From contig NZ_VOEJ01000004.1 in assembly GCF_007846085.1 (NCBI RefSeq), forward strand, positions 186,001 to 250,000: a DNA stretch of 64,000 nt, written 5' to 3'. Shown piece after piece: positions 64,000 to 64,000 of this stretch (the first letter of the stretch is position 1; every line of letters starts with the position of its first letter). The DNA is from Mucilaginibacter pallidiroseus. Its GTDB lineage: Bacteria > Bacteroidota > Bacteroidia > Sphingobacteriales > Sphingobacteriaceae. A program made the position numbers and the translations under genes. The notes under the pieces were generated by a model. The model did no database searches and was not told the origin of the DNA. It saw only the letters and a list, made by a program, of their open reading frames with translations.

Positions 64000-64000
64000 A

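Overview
The window looks like a chromosomal segment of a Bacteroidota bacterium, most likely Sphingobacteriaceae and close to Mucilaginibacter or Pedobacter. The family assignment is inference from gene content, not from a marker gene search. Support comes from the ftsQ-ftsA-ftsZ order with a long FtsZ ending in a Bacteroidota-type tail, many TAnnTTTG minus-7 promoter elements, an alpha-oxoamine synthase of the sphingolipid/sulfonolipid type, tiny Lys-rich Hc1-like and DUF6496 proteins, DUF5686 and CarboxypepD_reg-like proteins, an HU-CCDC81/SPOR protein and an ExbB-ExbD-TonB cluster. No tRNA, rRNA, CRISPR array, insertion sequence or prophage was seen.

Layout. 1-4054: end of the division cluster (ftsQ, ftsA, ftsZ) with DnaA-box-like sequences between ftsA and ftsZ. 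4080-5937: alpha-oxoamine synthase and an Hc1-like gene. 5953-7415: dapA bracketed by two direct copies of a palindromic repeat, followed by repeat debris. 7408-16737: a ubiD-family decarboxylase, TauE-type permease, dicarboxylate symporter, two envelope proteins, sucD, fabG, an outer-membrane barrel and a Cys-rich protein. 16856-22085: a frameshifted membrane gene, nrdBA with a long structured upstream region, and msrB. 22086-30300: a divergent NmrA-like/HxlR pair, a VWA membrane protein, a secreted EEP-family enzyme, ligA, an oxidoreductase and a small membrane protein. 30474-38100: DUF6496 gene, a frameshifted acetyltransferase, AI-2E-type permease, a secreted class II phosphodiesterase-like protein, TPR protein, PBP4-type DacB and an APC permease. 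38181-48518: hppA, a RelE/ParE-type toxin-antitoxin pair, a second APC permease, MFS and MarC proteins, an FtsX-like permease and an aldo/keto reductase. 48598-56879: a DUF5686 protein, two coupled RlaP/YcgL-type nucleotidyltransferases (one frameshifted), guaA, a lipoprotein and an rRNA methyltransferase. 56915-64000: folC, then TonB, ExbD, ExbB, a SPOR protein, an outer-membrane barrel and a TPR protein, all on the minus strand.

Cross-cutting patterns. Several genes have a perfect TAnnTTTG element ending only 3-7 bases before the start codon, which predicts leaderless mRNAs (ubiD, phosphodiesterase-like gene, antitoxin, guaA; ligA nearly so). Three genes are each broken by the apparent loss of one base in an A/T run, which is either recent decay or homopolymer sequencing error. 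Repeated intergenic words and palindromes recur at several spacers. The best candidates for something little described are the coupled nucleotidyltransferase pair, the DnaA-box cluster before ftsZ, the hairpin that buries a start codon at 12267-12324, and the leaderless-promoter pattern.
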